Shown here one piece after another: positions 9,063 through 20,186 of a stretch of 64,000 bases of DNA; the stretch's first letter is position 1; each line of letters begins with the position of its first letter. The stretch is from assembly GCA_001771575.1 (NCBI GenBank), contig MEUD01000001.1, positions 124,001-188,000 of the forward strand, written 5' to 3'. The notes beneath the pieces are model-generated. The model made no database searches and was not told the origin of the DNA. It was given only the letters and a program-made list of their open reading frames with translations. This DNA comes from a candidate division WOR-1 bacterium RIFOXYB2_FULL_45_9. GTDB lineage: Bacteria > Margulisbacteria > WOR-1 > O2-12-FULL-45-9 > XYB2-FULL-48-7. The position numbers and the translations under genes are program-made.

Positions 9063-10228
9063 AAAGTTACGCTGACCAGTTGGAAATTATCAGACGGGGA
9101 GCGGTGGAGATCATCCCCGAGAGCGAGCTGATCGAAAAGCTGAAGCTTGGCCTGCCGCTCCGGGTCAAGTTTGGTGCCGATCCGTCGGCGCCGGACATCC
9201 ATCTGGGTCATACCGTTGTTTTGAACAAACTGCGTCAGTTTCAGGACCTGGGCCATCATGTTATCTTTTTGATCGGTGATTTTACTGCCATGATCGGTGA
9301 TCCGACCGGCAAATCGGAAACCCGCAAACCGCTCTCCAAAGAGCAGGTCGAGGCTAACGCCGGATCATACAAAGAGCAGATCTTTAAGATACTTGATAAA
9401 CATAAGACAGAGATCGTTTACAATTCTCACTGGCTGGAAAAGATGAGCCTGATGGATGTTTTTAAGCTTTCCGCACAGTACACGGTCGCCCGCATGCTGG
9501 AGCGAAAAGATTTTGCCGCCCGTTTTGAGGGAGAAAAAGATATCTCGATACTGGAATTCCTTTATCCTCTTTTACAAGGACATGATTCAGTCCATCTCAA
9601 GGCCGATATCGAGATCGGTGGAACAGATCAAAAGTTTAATTTGTTGATGGGGCGGACACTGCAACAAAAGGCGGGACAGACGCCTCAAGTGGTCTTAACC
9701 ATGCCTCTGCTCGAGGGGACCGACGGGGTTCAGAAGATGAGCAAGTCCCTTGGAAACTACATTGGTATTACCGATCCGCCGAGCGAGATTTTCGGGAAGA
9801 CGATGTCGATCTCCGATCCGTTGATGCTCCGCTATTATGAGCTTTTGACCGACGAGCCGCTTGAAGAGATAAAAGCGCTCCATCCCATGGAAGCAAAAAA
9901 AAGGCTGGCTCGCCGGCTGGTCGCCCGTTTCTATGATAAAAAGGAAGCTGCGGCGGCCGAAGAGAGTTTTACCTCCGTTTTTAAGAAAGGGGAAGTTCCC
10001 CGGGAAGTCGAACTTTTTACCGCCGGACACCCGAAGATGCCGCTCCTTGACCTGCTTACTGAATCCGGGCTGGCGCCGTCGCGCTCGGAAGCCAAGCGGC
10101 TGGTCCAGCAGGGGGGGGTCTCCCTGGACGGTAAACCGATCACCGACGAAAAGGCGATCGTCACGCTCGATACGGAGAAGACGATCAAGGTCGGCAAACG
10201 AAAGTTCCTGCGCGTTAAGAATGGCTAA
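9059..10228 (+). CDS. tyrS: Tyrosyl-tRNA synthetase
   Basis: 389 residues, class I synthetase. HLGH (48-51) is the HIGH motif and KMSKS is intact. [13 protein letters not shown] is typical of TyrRS of the TyrZ-like group. A C-terminal S4 RNA-binding domain (about 330-389) begins [18 protein letters not shown]. Charges tRNA-Tyr in the cytoplasm. Overlaps aroB (4 nt) and holA (8 nt). Confidence 0.93.
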   Translation: MKSYADQLEIIRRGAVEIIPESELIEKLKLGLPLRVKFGADPSAPDIHLGHTVVLNKLRQFQDLGHHVIFLIGDFTAMIGDPTGKSETRKPLSKEQVEANAGSYKEQIFKILDKHKTEIVYNSHWLEKMSLMDVFKLSAQYTVARMLERKDFAARFEGEKDISILEFLYPLLQGHDSVHLKADIEIGGTDQKFNLLMGRTLQQKAGQTPQVVLTMPLLEGTDGVQKMSKSLGNYIGITDPPSEIFGKTMSISDPLMLRYYELLTDEPLEEIKALHPMEAKKRLARRLVARFYDKKEAAAAEESFTSVFKKGEVPREVELFTAGHPKMPLLDLLTESGLAPSRSEAKRLVQQGGVSLDGKPITDEKAIVTLDTEKTIKVGKRKFLRVKNG

Positions 10229-11165
10229 TCAACTTCAATTGATCTACGGCGACGAAAGGTTTTTGGTCGAAGAGAAGCTCTCCGCGTTTAAGCGGTCGGT
10301 TGACGACCCCTCCCTTAACCTGGAGATCCTGGAAGGAGAAAAAGTGACCCCGGCCGCGCTCTCTTCCGCCCTGCAAACCCAAACCCTTTTAGGCGGGGAC
10401 AAGGTCGTCATTGTCCGGGACGTTGAAGTGACCTCCGAAAATCAGGCCGATTTCATCGCCCCTCTGCGCGATCTTCCCCCTGGAGTGACGGCGGTCTTTT
10501 GCTTCTCCGCGATCGACAAACGAATGAAGTTTTTTAAATTCCTGACCGACCGGGCGGAAGCGACAGAATGCCGTTCCTTCGCGCCTTGGGAGACCGAGAA
10601 GATCGAGAACTGGATCTGGGAACGGGCGAAAAAAAACGGTAAAAAAATAATTGGCGACGCCGGTCGGCTGCTGGTCGAGATTTGCGGGACCGATCTGGCT
10701 TTTTTGGCGAGCGAGATCGACAAGCTTGCCACCTATGTCGGGAAAAAGCCGGAGATCAATTCAACTGATGTTAGAATGGCCGCTTTGCAAGGGGAAGTCC
10801 AGGTCTTTGCCCTGATCGACGCCCTCCGTTACAAAGACCTGCCGCAGGCGCTGGCCCTTTTTCAAAACCTGCTTCACAACCGGGCGCCGCTCCTGCCGCT
10901 TTTGGGTCTTTTGCGGACCCAATACCGCCTGATGCTCCAGATCAAAGCGCTTCCCGGACGGGACAAAAATCCCTATAATGTCGCCAAAGCGATTGGCGGC
11001 AACGCTTTCAACGTCAGGAAATGCCTGGAAACGATCGACCGCTTTTCCCTGGGCGAATTAAAGGATAACATTTCTCTATTGCTCGAGACGAACTTAAAGC
11101 TTAAGTCGGGGGCGTCGCCGCCGGTCGTTTTTGAGCTCCTGCTGACGGCGTTGTGCGGGGCTTAA
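10221..11165 (+). CDS. holA: DNA polymerase III delta subunit
   Basis: 314 residues from the ATG at 10221. The track ORF opens far upstream at 9933 only because that frame has no stop inside tyrS. The protein begins [17 protein letters not shown], the usual HolA N-terminus, followed by the AAA+-like fold and C-terminal collar domain. The ATP-binding P-loop is absent, as normal for delta. It opens the sliding clamp within the clamp-loader complex. The start overlaps the tyrS stop by 8 nt. Confidence 0.9.
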   Translation: MANQLQLIYGDERFLVEEKLSAFKRSVDDPSLNLEILEGEKVTPAALSSALQTQTLLGGDKVVIVRDVEVTSENQADFIAPLRDLPPGVTAVFCFSAIDKRMKFFKFLTDRAEATECRSFAPWETEKIENWIWERAKKNGKKIIGDAGRLLVEICGTDLAFLASEIDKLATYVGKKPEINSTDVRMAALQGEVQVFALIDALRYKDLPQALALFQNLLHNRAPLLPLLGLLRTQYRLMLQIKALPGRDKNPYNVAKAIGGNAFNVRKCLETIDRFSLGELKDNISLLLETNLKLKSGASPPVVFELLLTALCGA

Positions 11166-11168
11166 GGG

Positions 11169-12761
11169 ATGCGCCTTAAAACGCGCCTTAGGCTGGTTTT
11201 TCTCTTTTTTCTGATCGGGTTCGCGGCGGTCGTTATCCGGCTGGTCGATCTCCAGATCATCCACCATAAATTCTATTTGGAAAAATCACAGAACCAGCGC
11301 CTGCGTATTATTCCGATCTCGACGAACCGCGGGGATATCCTGGACGCGAGCGGCGACATTTTGGCGACGACGATCGATTCGTATTCGGTCTTTACCAATA
11401 AAAAGGGGTTTTCCTGGATCGTCCGGAAGGTTTCCGAAGCGGAGGCGGCCGGGGCGCTTGCCAAAAATCCCAAAGAATACCGGATGATCAAAGAAAAGAA
11501 ACGGATCTATCCCAAGGAGCGGCTCTGCGCCCAACTGCTCGGCTTTGTCGGTGTCGACAACCAGGGACTTTCCGGGATCGAGGTTTCCTGGGACAAATAC
11601 CTGCAGGGTAAAACGGGGAAAGTGGTGACCGAAGGTGATCCGACCGGGCGTGAGCTTTACGGAGCGGTCCGCGAGATCGAGCCGAGCGGCGACGGGATGA
11701 ACGTTACCCTGACGATCGACAGCGCGATTCAATATATCGCCGAACGGGAGCTGACCAAACAGATCAAGGGGACCGGTGCGGTTTCCGGCATGATCCTGGT
11801 CATGAACGCCAAGAACGGGGAGATCCTTGCCCTGGCGAGCAAACCAGACTTCAATCCCAACTATTTTGGGAAAGCGGAGTCCCGGCTCTGGCATCCCCGT
11901 TTTCTCGATCCGTACGAACCGGGCTCGACTTTTAAGCTGGTCCTGGCGGCAGCCGGGCTCGAGCAGGGAGTTATTAACCTCGATACCAAATTAAATGCGC
12001 TTGACCTGATCGAGATCGGCGGACGGAAGGTCACCAACTCCCACCGCATCGACTGGAAAAGCTCAACCGTTTCCATCTCCGAAATGCTTGAGCAATCGAT
12101 CAATACCGCGACCGTTCAGGTTGGGGTTTTGCTGGGGGCGAGAAAGTATTACGAGGGGATCAAGCGTTTTGGTTTTGGCGAACCGATCGGTTTTGGCCTG
12201 GCCGGAGAATCGCGCGGCATTCTCATGGATTGGCGCAAATGGCCTAAAGCGATGATCGGCATGTCGACCTTTGGCCAGGGGTTGGCGGTGACGCCGCTTC
12301 AGCTTCTTCAGGCGGTCTCCGCTTTTGCCAATAAAGGGAAAATGGTGAAGCCGCACGTCGTTAAAAAGATCGAAGGGAGCGACGCCAACTTCGTGAAAGC
12401 GTTTGACGAGCGGCCCGATAAGCGGGCCGTTTCCGAAAAAACCGCCCGCGAAGTCCTCTCTTTGATGCGAAACGTCGTCCTGCGCGGGACCGGCAAGAAA
12501 GCGGCCATGGCTTATTTTACCGTTGGCGGCAAGACCGGGACCGCGCAAAAAGCGGCGCCGGGAGGGCGGGGATATCTAAAGAATTCCTACATTACTTCTT
12601 TTATCGGCCTGGCTCCGTTAAACGATCCGGAGGTGATCACGCTGGTGATCGTCGACGCGCCGCAAACCTCGATCTGGGGGGAAACGGTTGCCGTTCCGCC
12701 GTTTAAAACAGTCACCGAATATACTCTTCGTTATTTGAACGCTAAGCCGGATATGTTGTAG
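11169..12761 (+). CDS. Class B penicillin-binding protein (FtsI/SpoVD-like transpeptidase)
   Basis: 530 residues. One N-terminal transmembrane helix (about 8-28), a pedestal/dimerisation domain, then a transpeptidase domain carrying all three active-site motifs: STFK (253-256), SIN in EQSINTATV, and KTGTAQ near residue 456. It cross-links septal or side-wall peptidoglycan in the periplasm. The length and lack of PASTA domains favour the FtsI form. It ends the lysA-to-PBP run. None of the usual division neighbours (mraY, murE, ftsL) is adjacent, so whether it serves division or elongation is open. Confidence 0.87.
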   Translation: MRLKTRLRLVFLFFLIGFAAVVIRLVDLQIIHHKFYLEKSQNQRLRIIPISTNRGDILDASGDILATTIDSYSVFTNKKGFSWIVRKVSEAEAAGALAKNPKEYRMIKEKKRIYPKERLCAQLLGFVGVDNQGLSGIEVSWDKYLQGKTGKVVTEGDPTGRELYGAVREIEPSGDGMNVTLTIDSAIQYIAERELTKQIKGTGAVSGMILVMNAKNGEILALASKPDFNPNYFGKAESRLWHPRFLDPYEPGSTFKLVLAAAGLEQGVINLDTKLNALDLIEIGGRKVTNSHRIDWKSSTVSISEMLEQSINTATVQVGVLLGARKYYEGIKRFGFGEPIGFGLAGESRGILMDWRKWPKAMIGMSTFGQGLAVTPLQLLQAVSAFANKGKMVKPHVVKKIEGSDANFVKAFDERPDKRAVSEKTAREVLSLMRNVVLRGTGKKAAMAYFTVGGKTGTAQKAAPGGRGYLKNSYITSFIGLAPLNDPEVITLVIVDAPQTSIWGETVAVPPFKTVTEYTLRYLNAKPDML

Positions 12762-12862
12762 TGCGTCGAATTCTTGCCACCTTTCGTACCCCCTTTTTGA
12801 GCCTGCACTCTAATTGTAGCTGGTACAGTTTTTGGGGGGAAGATCAGAGAAGCTGTAATTTG

Positions 12863-12871
12863 TGTTATAAT
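12863..12871 (+). promoter_or_regulatory. Extended -10 promoter for trpS
   Basis: TGTTATAAT ends 14 nt before the trpS ATG, predicting a leader of about 8 nt with no Shine-Dalgarno. The rest of the 12762-12885 gap holds a C-run (about 12790) and a G-run (about 12833) but no convincing terminator. Confidence 0.6.
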
Positions 12872-12885
12872 TACCTTTAATTATT

Positions 12886-13866
12886 ATGGATAAAAAACGC
12901 GTTTTATCGGGGATCCAGCCGACTGGAAAGCTTCACCTAGGTAACCTTATCGGGGCGGTGGAGAACTGGGTTGAATTGCAAAAAGAACATGACTGCTTCT
13001 TTTTCATCGCCGATTTTCATGCTCTGACGACCGCTTATACCGAGACCAAACAACTTCACGCCTGCGTTCAGCAGTTGACCATTGATCTTTTATCGGCCGG
13101 GATCGATCCCGAGAAGGCGGTCCTTTTCCGCCAGTCCGACGTGCCGGAGCATGCCGAGCTTCACCTGATCTTTTCGATGATCACCCCCCTTTCCTGGCTT
13201 GAGCGGGTCCCTACCTATAAGGGGAAGATCGATGAAATGAAAGAGAAGGACCTGGGGACCTACGGTTTTCTCGGTTATCCTCTTCTTCAGGCGGCTGATA
13301 TCCTGATCTATAAAGCCGACCTGGTCCCGGTCGGCGAAGACCAATTGCCACATCTTGAGCTGACCCGGGAAGTCGCGCGGCGTTTTAATTTTCTCTACAA
13401 AGAGACTTTTCCGGAGCCGAAGGACGCGCTTACCAATTTTCCGGTCCTGCCGGGGATCGACGGACGGAAGATGAGCAAATCTTACGGCAACACCATTGCC
13501 ATTTCCGACTCCCCGGAAGAGCTTCGGAAAAAGGTCGGGTCTATGATCACCGATCCGGCCCGGGTTAAAAAAGATGATCCCGGCCATCCTGAAGTCTGCC
13601 CGGTCTACGCGTATTACCAGGTCTTTGGCAAGGACGTTGCCTCTGTCGTGGCGGAAGAATGCCGCCTGGCCAAACGTGGATGCGTCGCTTGTAAAAAAGA
13701 GCTGGCGGAAATTTTGATAAAATATCTGGCACCGATCCATACTCGTCAGGAACACTACCGGAAGGACAACGCATTGGTCGCCAGGATATTAGCCGACGGC
13801 GCGGCCAAGGCCAGGGAGGTTGCTTCCAGGACGCTCAAGGAAGCTAAACAGGCGGTCGGCTTATGA
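12886..13866 (+). CDS. trpS: Tryptophanyl-tRNA synthetase
   Basis: 326 residues, class I synthetase. SGIQPTGKLHLGNLIGA holds the HIGH-like HLGN, and KMSKS is present in RKMSKSYGN. Charges tRNA-Trp. Heads an operon trpS-scpA-scpB-dprA joined by 4-nt, 14-nt and 1-nt junctions, so it sits with chromosome-segregation and DNA-uptake genes. Confidence 0.95.
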   Translation: MDKKRVLSGIQPTGKLHLGNLIGAVENWVELQKEHDCFFFIADFHALTTAYTETKQLHACVQQLTIDLLSAGIDPEKAVLFRQSDVPEHAELHLIFSMITPLSWLERVPTYKGKIDEMKEKDLGTYGFLGYPLLQAADILIYKADLVPVGEDQLPHLELTREVARRFNFLYKETFPEPKDALTNFPVLPGIDGRKMSKSYGNTIAISDSPEELRKKVGSMITDPARVKKDDPGHPEVCPVYAYYQVFGKDVASVVAEECRLAKRGCVACKKELAEILIKYLAPIHTRQEHYRKDNALVARILADGAAKAREVASRTLKEAKQAVGL

Positions 13867-14633
13867 TGACGGAAGGCGCCTTGCTCAACAGGGAGAATTA
13901 CCAGATAAAGCTTGAGGTCTTTTCAGGACCGTTCGATCTCCTGCTCAAAGCGATCGACGACGGCAAGCTTGAGGTCGCGGTCGTTTCGATCTCGGACATC
14001 ATCTCTTCCTATTTTGAATATTGGAAAAACTTTAAACCCGGGCTAATTGCCGCGTCCGACTTTCTGTATATGGCCGCTTATTTGATCGAACTTAAGACGA
14101 GAGGGCTATTGCCGGTCAGGCAGGCGGAAGATGAGGCGGAAAACGACCTGAAGATCGAAGAGTCACTGATCTCGCACATCCACGAATACGCCGCCTATAA
14201 GCGGATCGCCATCAACTTGCGCCAGCGCAAAGAGAGGTTTGACAAGATCTATTCCCGGCACGAAGGGGAAAAGGTCGAGAAAGAGATCAAACTTGTCGAT
14301 GTCTCTCTCCGCGACCTGGTGGTCGCCTTTAAAAAAGTATACGACGAAGCGGTCGAGCGGGAGAACGTTCTGCGGATCAAACCGGAAGAGATCACCCTGG
14401 AAGAGCGGATCGTCGAGATCAGGGAGATATTGACCAGGTCGCCGGCCGGGGTCCCTTTTGAGGAACTGTTCATTCGCAAGACCAGGCTGGAAGTCGTGGT
14501 CACTTTCCTGGCGATCTTAGAGCTGGCCAAACAGGGGAATCTGGAAATCAAACAGGACCGCCGTTTCGCGACGATCATGATCAGCCTCGGCGCGCAGTCC
14601 GGGGCGGGAGGGGAGAGCAATGGAAACAATTGA
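13863..14633 (+). CDS. scpA: Segregation and condensation protein A (kleisin)
   Basis: 256 residues. The N-terminus VFSGPFDLLLKAIDDGKLEV is the conserved ScpA start, which binds the SMC neck; a winged-helix region (about 185-245) would bind the SMC head. Bridges the SMC dimer and recruits ScpB in chromosome condensation. Overlaps trpS by 4 nt and scpB by 14 nt. No smc gene in the window. Confidence 0.93.
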   Translation: MMTEGALLNRENYQIKLEVFSGPFDLLLKAIDDGKLEVAVVSISDIISSYFEYWKNFKPGLIAASDFLYMAAYLIELKTRGLLPVRQAEDEAENDLKIEESLISHIHEYAAYKRIAINLRQRKERFDKIYSRHEGEKVEKEIKLVDVSLRDLVVAFKKVYDEAVERENVLRIKPEEITLEERIVEIREILTRSPAGVPFEELFIRKTRLEVVVTFLAILELAKQGNLEIKQDRRFATIMISLGAQSGAGGESNGNN

Positions 14634-15225
14634 CCAGTCGAGGATAAAAGGGATAATTGAATCGGTCCTATTCGTAGCCCGCAAGCCATTGTCGCCGGAC
14701 CAGCTGGCGGAAGTTCTGGAACTTTCTCCTGATGTTTTTCAGCCGGTTTTGGATGAATTACTGGCCGAGTATCAGGCGAAAGGGATTACGATCTTATCGG
14801 TTGCCGGCGGTTACTTGATGGGGACAAACGCCGAGAACGCCGATTACGTGCAAAAGGTCCTCCGCCCCAAGGTTGAAACGACCCTTTCCCCGCAAGCTCT
14901 CGATACTTTGGCGGTGATCGCTTATAAACAACCGGTGACCAGGGGAGAAGTGGAGCGTGTCCGCGGGGTAAACTCCGATTACATTATGGACACCCTCATC
15001 TCGAAACGGTTGATCAAAGAGGCCGGCCGGAGCGAGGCGCTGGGCCACCCATATATATATGTTACGACCGAGGACTTTCTCCGCCATTTTGGACTGAAAG
15101 ACCTCTCTGAACTCCCTCCACTCCCATTCGACATCAACGAAGAGCCGGTCGATTACCGGTCGGTTTTGCCGGAAGAACAGGTTTCAACCGTGGAGGAACC
15201 GGTGGGAGAAGCAACTATCGCTTAA
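14620..15225 (+). CDS. scpB: Segregation and condensation protein B
   Basis: 201 residues with two tandem winged helices. The conserved stretches IESVLFVARKPLS and ALDTLAVIAYKQPVTRGEVERVRGV are typical. Binds ScpA as a dimer in the SMC complex. The overlap with scpA matches the coupling seen in many bacteria. The acidic C-terminal tail (about 170-201) is poorly conserved in the family. Confidence 0.94.
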   Translation: METIDQSRIKGIIESVLFVARKPLSPDQLAEVLELSPDVFQPVLDELLAEYQAKGITILSVAGGYLMGTNAENADYVQKVLRPKVETTLSPQALDTLAVIAYKQPVTRGEVERVRGVNSDYIMDTLISKRLIKEAGRSEALGHPYIYVTTEDFLRHFGLKDLSELPPLPFDINEEPVDYRSVLPEEQVSTVEEPVGEATIA

Positions 15226-15226
15226 T

Positions 15227-16246
15227 ATGCTGCGTTACTGGGTGGGGTTGAATATGGTGGAGGGGGTGGGGCCGATCAAACTGCGTCAGCGTTTGGAGCG
15301 GGGGGATTCGCTTGAGTCTCTTTGTGCCGAATTTAAAGCCCCTCTCGACCTGGCCGATCAACAAATAACTGCCGCGGAAAAGAACAACATCCATATCCTC
15401 CAACTTGCCGACCCTAAATACCCGGAAATTCTAAAACAGATCCATGACCCGCCGCAGGTCCTCTATCTTAGGGGAGAGCTGGTTAAGGGAGAGACGGCGG
15501 TGGCGATTGTCGGGACCAGGAGAGCTTCCGCTTACGGTTTGGAATGCGCCCGGCGTTTGGCTTCCGGATTAGCCGGTTGCGGCTTGACCGTTGTCTCGGG
15601 GTTGGCAATGGGGATCGATGCCGCCGCTCACGAAGGAGCATTGGCGGCCGGCGGCCGGACAATCGCGGTCCTGGGGGGTGGAGTCGACGCGCCGACGCCA
15701 TATTGCAACGCCAACCTGGCGGTTGAAATAAGCAAAAGTGGGGCGGTGCTTTCCGAATACCCGTTGGGGCAAAAGCCGCGGACCTGGAGCTTTCCGCGGC
15801 GTAACCGGATCGTTTCCGGACTTTGCCGGGCGGTGATCGTGGTGGAAGGGGGAGAAAAAAGCGGCGCGCTGATCACCGCGCGAATGGCGATGGAACAAGG
15901 GCGGGAGGTCATGGCGGTCCCGGGACGGATCGATTCGGAATTAAGCCGCGGTCCGCATTCTTTGATCAAAGACGGGGCTAAGCTGGTGGAAACGATCGAC
16001 GATGTCCTGGTTGAATTGAATATGAGCCCAATAAAAACCGAAGCCTCCACGAGGCCTCCGGCAGTTTCCCAATTAACTTTAGAGGAGGAGCGGATACTGG
16101 TGCTCCTGGGCCGGGAGCCGAAGCATTTGGATGTTCTTGCCGCTGACCTTTCTGTCCCCGGATATACTCTTTCAGCTCTGCTCCTTTCTTTGGAAATGAA
16201 GAAAGCGGTGCAACAGCTCCCGGGCCAATATTACGTTGTGCTATAA
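15227..16246 (+). CDS. dprA: DNA-processing protein DprA
   Basis: 339 residues. The Rossmann-like core has VAIVGTRRAS, VSGLAMGIDAAAH and FPRRNRIVSGL, the DprA signatures. The N-terminal helix-hairpin region (1-70) and C-terminal winged helix (about 285-339) are both present. It loads RecA onto incoming single-stranded DNA during natural transformation. With comF at 37492 this hints at competence, though both are also widespread in non-competent bacteria. Starts 1 nt after the scpB stop. Confidence 0.93.
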   Translation: MLRYWVGLNMVEGVGPIKLRQRLERGDSLESLCAEFKAPLDLADQQITAAEKNNIHILQLADPKYPEILKQIHDPPQVLYLRGELVKGETAVAIVGTRRASAYGLECARRLASGLAGCGLTVVSGLAMGIDAAAHEGALAAGGRTIAVLGGGVDAPTPYCNANLAVEISKSGAVLSEYPLGQKPRTWSFPRRNRIVSGLCRAVIVVEGGEKSGALITARMAMEQGREVMAVPGRIDSELSRGPHSLIKDGAKLVETIDDVLVELNMSPIKTEASTRPPAVSQLTLEEERILVLLGREPKHLDVLAADLSVPGYTLSALLLSLEMKKAVQQLPGQYYVVL

Positions 16247-16247
16247 T
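16239..16247 (+). promoter_or_regulatory. Extended -10 promoter for the PRC-MgtE_N-CBS gene
   Basis: TGCTATAAT overlaps the dprA stop codon and is followed by an 86-nt leader to the ATG at 16334. The leader ends in a strong Shine-Dalgarno (GGGGGGA). A CCCC segment near 16305 could pair with that G-run and hide it, but this is too short to call a riboswitch, and it does not match the length of an M-box. Confidence 0.5.
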
Positions 16248-16333
16248 GACAACGCAGGGCTAGGTGATCTGGTGATTTTGCTCAAACCTCTCTAGATTCC
16301 CCAGTCCGACAAATTTGTTGGGGGGACTTCAAC

Positions 16334-17590
16334 ATGGTCTTATTTTCCGAAATGTTCGCTTCGGAGCTGATCGGTATTCCCGTTGTCGACCGCGTGCAGG
16401 AAAACATCGGCAAAGTCAAAGATATTATTATTGCTTTGGGAGAATCTTTCCCGAAAGTTTCCGGCCTGCTTATTGACATGGTTGAGGGGGAAGAGAAGGT
16501 CCTGTTGATCGGCGAGATCGATCTGATCGGCCGGCGTTTTGTCTCTACCCGCGGTCCCAGGGAACAGGTCGCGCTGGCGGCGCGGCGCGAAGGCGAGGTC
16601 ATGCTGATGCGCGATATCGTCGATAAACAGATCGTCGACCTGGAAGGGGCGAGGGTCATTCGGGTCAACGACCTGAAGCTGGCCAAGATGAACCAGGATG
16701 TCCGGCTGATCGCCGCCGACGTTGGAGTGCGCGGGATGCTGCGCCGCCTGGGGTTGGAGGGAGCGGCAAATTGGCTTGCCGCGGTATTCCGCCGCCGGAT
16801 CCAGGAGAGCCTGATCGGCTGGGACCATGTCCAGTGGTTGTCGGGAGGTAAGATCGCCATTCCGAGCAAGACCATCTCCGATCTCCATCCTGCGGACGTC
16901 GCCCAAATTATTTCCCAGCTTCACGTTGACGAAAAGACCGCGATATTTTCTTCGCTGGCCGACAAGACCGCGGCTGAAGCCCTGCACGAACTGGAGCCGA
17001 TGCTTGGCGCGATCATTGTCTCCAACATCGATACGAAAAAGGCGCTCGGCGTTTTGGAGAAAATGCCGGTTGACGAAGCGGCCGACATTATCGGCGATCT
17101 TGCGGAAGAAAAGGCTGAAGAACTTTTACGGTTGATGAAAGTCGGCAAAGCGGGGAAGATCCGCGAACTATTAAAGCACCACGATCAGACTGCCGGGGGA
17201 CTCATGACCACCGAATTTATCACTTTTCCGCAGAACATGACGATCGAAGAAACGATCGCGAAACTGCGTGAGATCGCCCCGGGAGCGGAGACGATCTATT
17301 ACCTTTATGTGGTCGACGACCAGCGGCATTTAACCGGGATCCTAAGCTTGAGAAATTTGATCATTTCTCCGCCTGACCGCCTCATTTCCGACATCATGAT
17401 CAAGGATTTTGTGACCCTGAAGCCGGAGATGAAGGAAAAGGAGACTGCCGAGATCTTCTCCAAATATAATTTGCTGGCGGTCCCGGTCGTCGACGAAGAG
17501 CGGAATATCATGGGGATCGTGACGATCGACGACGTGGTCGATTACATTCTGCCCCCGGTCGCCCGCCGCAAAAGGCAAAGGATAGGCTAA
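16334..17590 (+). CDS. PRC-barrel / MgtE_N / tandem CBS cytosolic sensor protein
   Basis: 418 residues with no transmembrane helix. The order is a PRC-barrel-like domain (1-80), a charged linker (80-170), an MgtE N-terminal helical repeat domain (about 178-275, with ADIIGDLAEEKAEELLRLM) and two CBS domains (about 285-405, with GIVTIDDVVDYI). MgtE_N plus CBS is the Mg2+-sensing module of MgtE channels, but here the C-terminal pore domain is missing. The NRAMP-like carrier starts 1 nt after the stop, so I infer a sensor or regulatory subunit for that carrier. The Mg2+ link comes from the family, not from an experiment. Confidence 0.85.
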   Translation: MVLFSEMFASELIGIPVVDRVQENIGKVKDIIIALGESFPKVSGLLIDMVEGEEKVLLIGEIDLIGRRFVSTRGPREQVALAARREGEVMLMRDIVDKQIVDLEGARVIRVNDLKLAKMNQDVRLIAADVGVRGMLRRLGLEGAANWLAAVFRRRIQESLIGWDHVQWLSGGKIAIPSKTISDLHPADVAQIISQLHVDEKTAIFSSLADKTAAEALHELEPMLGAIIVSNIDTKKALGVLEKMPVDEAADIIGDLAEEKAEELLRLMKVGKAGKIRELLKHHDQTAGGLMTTEFITFPQNMTIEETIAKLREIAPGAETIYYLYVVDDQRHLTGILSLRNLIISPPDRLISDIMIKDFVTLKPEMKEKETAEIFSKYNLLAVPVVDEERNIMGIVTIDDVVDYILPPVARRKRQRIG

Positions 17591-17591
17591 A

Positions 17592-18821
17592 ATGCTGCGC
17601 TACTGGTGGATGAGGGGGCTTCTTTTTTTATCGGTTATCGGTCCGGGGATTATCACCGGGACCGCGGACAATGACGCCGGCGGAGTGGCGACCTATTCGA
17701 TCGTCGGCGCCCATTTCGGCTACCGGATGCTCTGGATCCTGATCCTGATCACCGTCATGCTTTACGTGACGCAGGAGATGGGGATGAGGCTTGGGGTGGT
17801 GACCGGGAAAGGGCTGGCCGACCTTATCAGGGAAAAGCTTGGGTTAAAGACCGCGTTGATCCTGATCGGGCTGGTCTTTCTGGCTAATTTTTCAAACATT
17901 TTAGCGGACGTAGCCGGTATCGCCTCGGTCGCCGATATCTATGATCTGCCGCGTTTTATTTTTGTACCGATCTTCAGCGTGTTGGTCTATTATATTATTG
18001 TTAGAGGAAGCTTTAACCTGGTCCAGAACATCTTTTTGACCTCATGCCTTTTATTTTTTGGTTACATAATTAACGGCTTTATTGCCCGGCCCGACCTGCC
18101 GGAAATGGTCAGGGGGAGTTTTGTCCCTTATTTGCCGATGAACCGGGAATACATTTTTATGGCGACCGCCTTGATCGGGACCACCCTGACCGTTTGGGGG
18201 CAATTCTTCGTTCAATCGTACTTTGTTGACAAAGGGATAACCAAGAAGCACCTGAAAAATGCCAGGCTGGACGTGATCTTTGGGGCTATCTGGACCGATC
18301 TGGTCGCTTATTTTATAATTATTTCCTCCGCCGCGACCCTTTATGTGAAAGGGATCAGGATCGAGACTGCTCTTGACGCGGCCCGGGCCCTGGGGCCTCT
18401 GCTTGGCGATTTTGCCAGGCATCTTTTTGCTTGGGGGCTCCTTAACGCTTCACTTCTTGGTGTTTCGGTCATTTCCATGGGGACCGCTTACGCCATTACC
18501 GAGGTCCTGGGGACGGAGCGGAAGGTCAACGCCTCTTACCGGGACGCGCCGCTCTTTTATTTGATCATCGGGTTCTGCATTTTTGTTTGTACTTTTTTGG
18601 TCCTCCTGCCGGGACTGCCGATCATGTTCATCCTGGTCGCGTCGCAAGCGCTTAATACGGTCATTTTACCGATCATATTTGTAGTGATTTTGCGCCTGAT
18701 TAACGATAAAAAGCTGATGGGGGGGCACGTCAATGGTCGGCTGGCCAACGCCATCGCCTGGTTGACGATCGTCTCTTTTTCCATTATTTCATTGATCATG
18801 CTCTATTTGACCTTATTTTAA
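17592..18821 (+). CDS. NRAMP-like divalent metal transporter with atypical motifs
   Basis: 409 residues, about 11 transmembrane helices, inner membrane. The overall pattern fits the NRAMP superfamily, with helix 1 in IGPGIITGTADNDAGG. Where canonical Mn/Fe carriers have DPGN, this one has DNDAGG (residues 26-31). In the helix-6 region I read GTTLTVWGQFFVQS, with no MPH metal-selectivity motif. Changes there are known in NRAMP-related magnesium (NRMT) and other non-Mn branches, so Mg2+ or another ion is plausible. The upstream MgtE_N/CBS partner supports Mg2+. Ends about 20 nt before accC, which has its own promoter. Confidence 0.85.
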   Translation: MLRYWWMRGLLFLSVIGPGIITGTADNDAGGVATYSIVGAHFGYRMLWILILITVMLYVTQEMGMRLGVVTGKGLADLIREKLGLKTALILIGLVFLANFSNILADVAGIASVADIYDLPRFIFVPIFSVLVYYIIVRGSFNLVQNIFLTSCLLFFGYIINGFIARPDLPEMVRGSFVPYLPMNREYIFMATALIGTTLTVWGQFFVQSYFVDKGITKKHLKNARLDVIFGAIWTDLVAYFIIISSAATLYVKGIRIETALDAARALGPLLGDFARHLFAWGLLNASLLGVSVISMGTAYAITEVLGTERKVNASYRDAPLFYLIIGFCIFVCTFLVLLPGLPIMFILVASQALNTVILPIIFVVILRLINDKKLMGGHVNGRLANAIAWLTIVSFSIISLIMLYLTLF

Positions 18822-18835
18822 TTCCATGATAACAT
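18807..18835 (+). promoter_or_regulatory. Sigma-70-type promoter, leaderless accC
   Basis: TTGACC, a 17-nt spacer, then TAACAT with an upstream TGA (extended -10). The -10 ends 7 nt before the ATG at 18843. No Shine-Dalgarno. The -35 lies inside the end of the transporter gene. Confidence 0.75.
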
Positions 18836-18842
18836 TCGGCGA

Positions 18843-20186
<1,344 letters not shown>

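Noticed and set aside
12785-12840. C-run and G-run after the PBP gene as a possible terminator
   Set aside because: The T-runs beside them are not complementary, the loop would be over 35 nt and no U-tract follows the second arm.
16248-16333. Mg2+ riboswitch ahead of the MgtE_N/CBS gene
   Set aside because: The leader is only about 86 nt and shows no M-box-like helices; only a weak C-run/G-run pairing near the Shine-Dalgarno.
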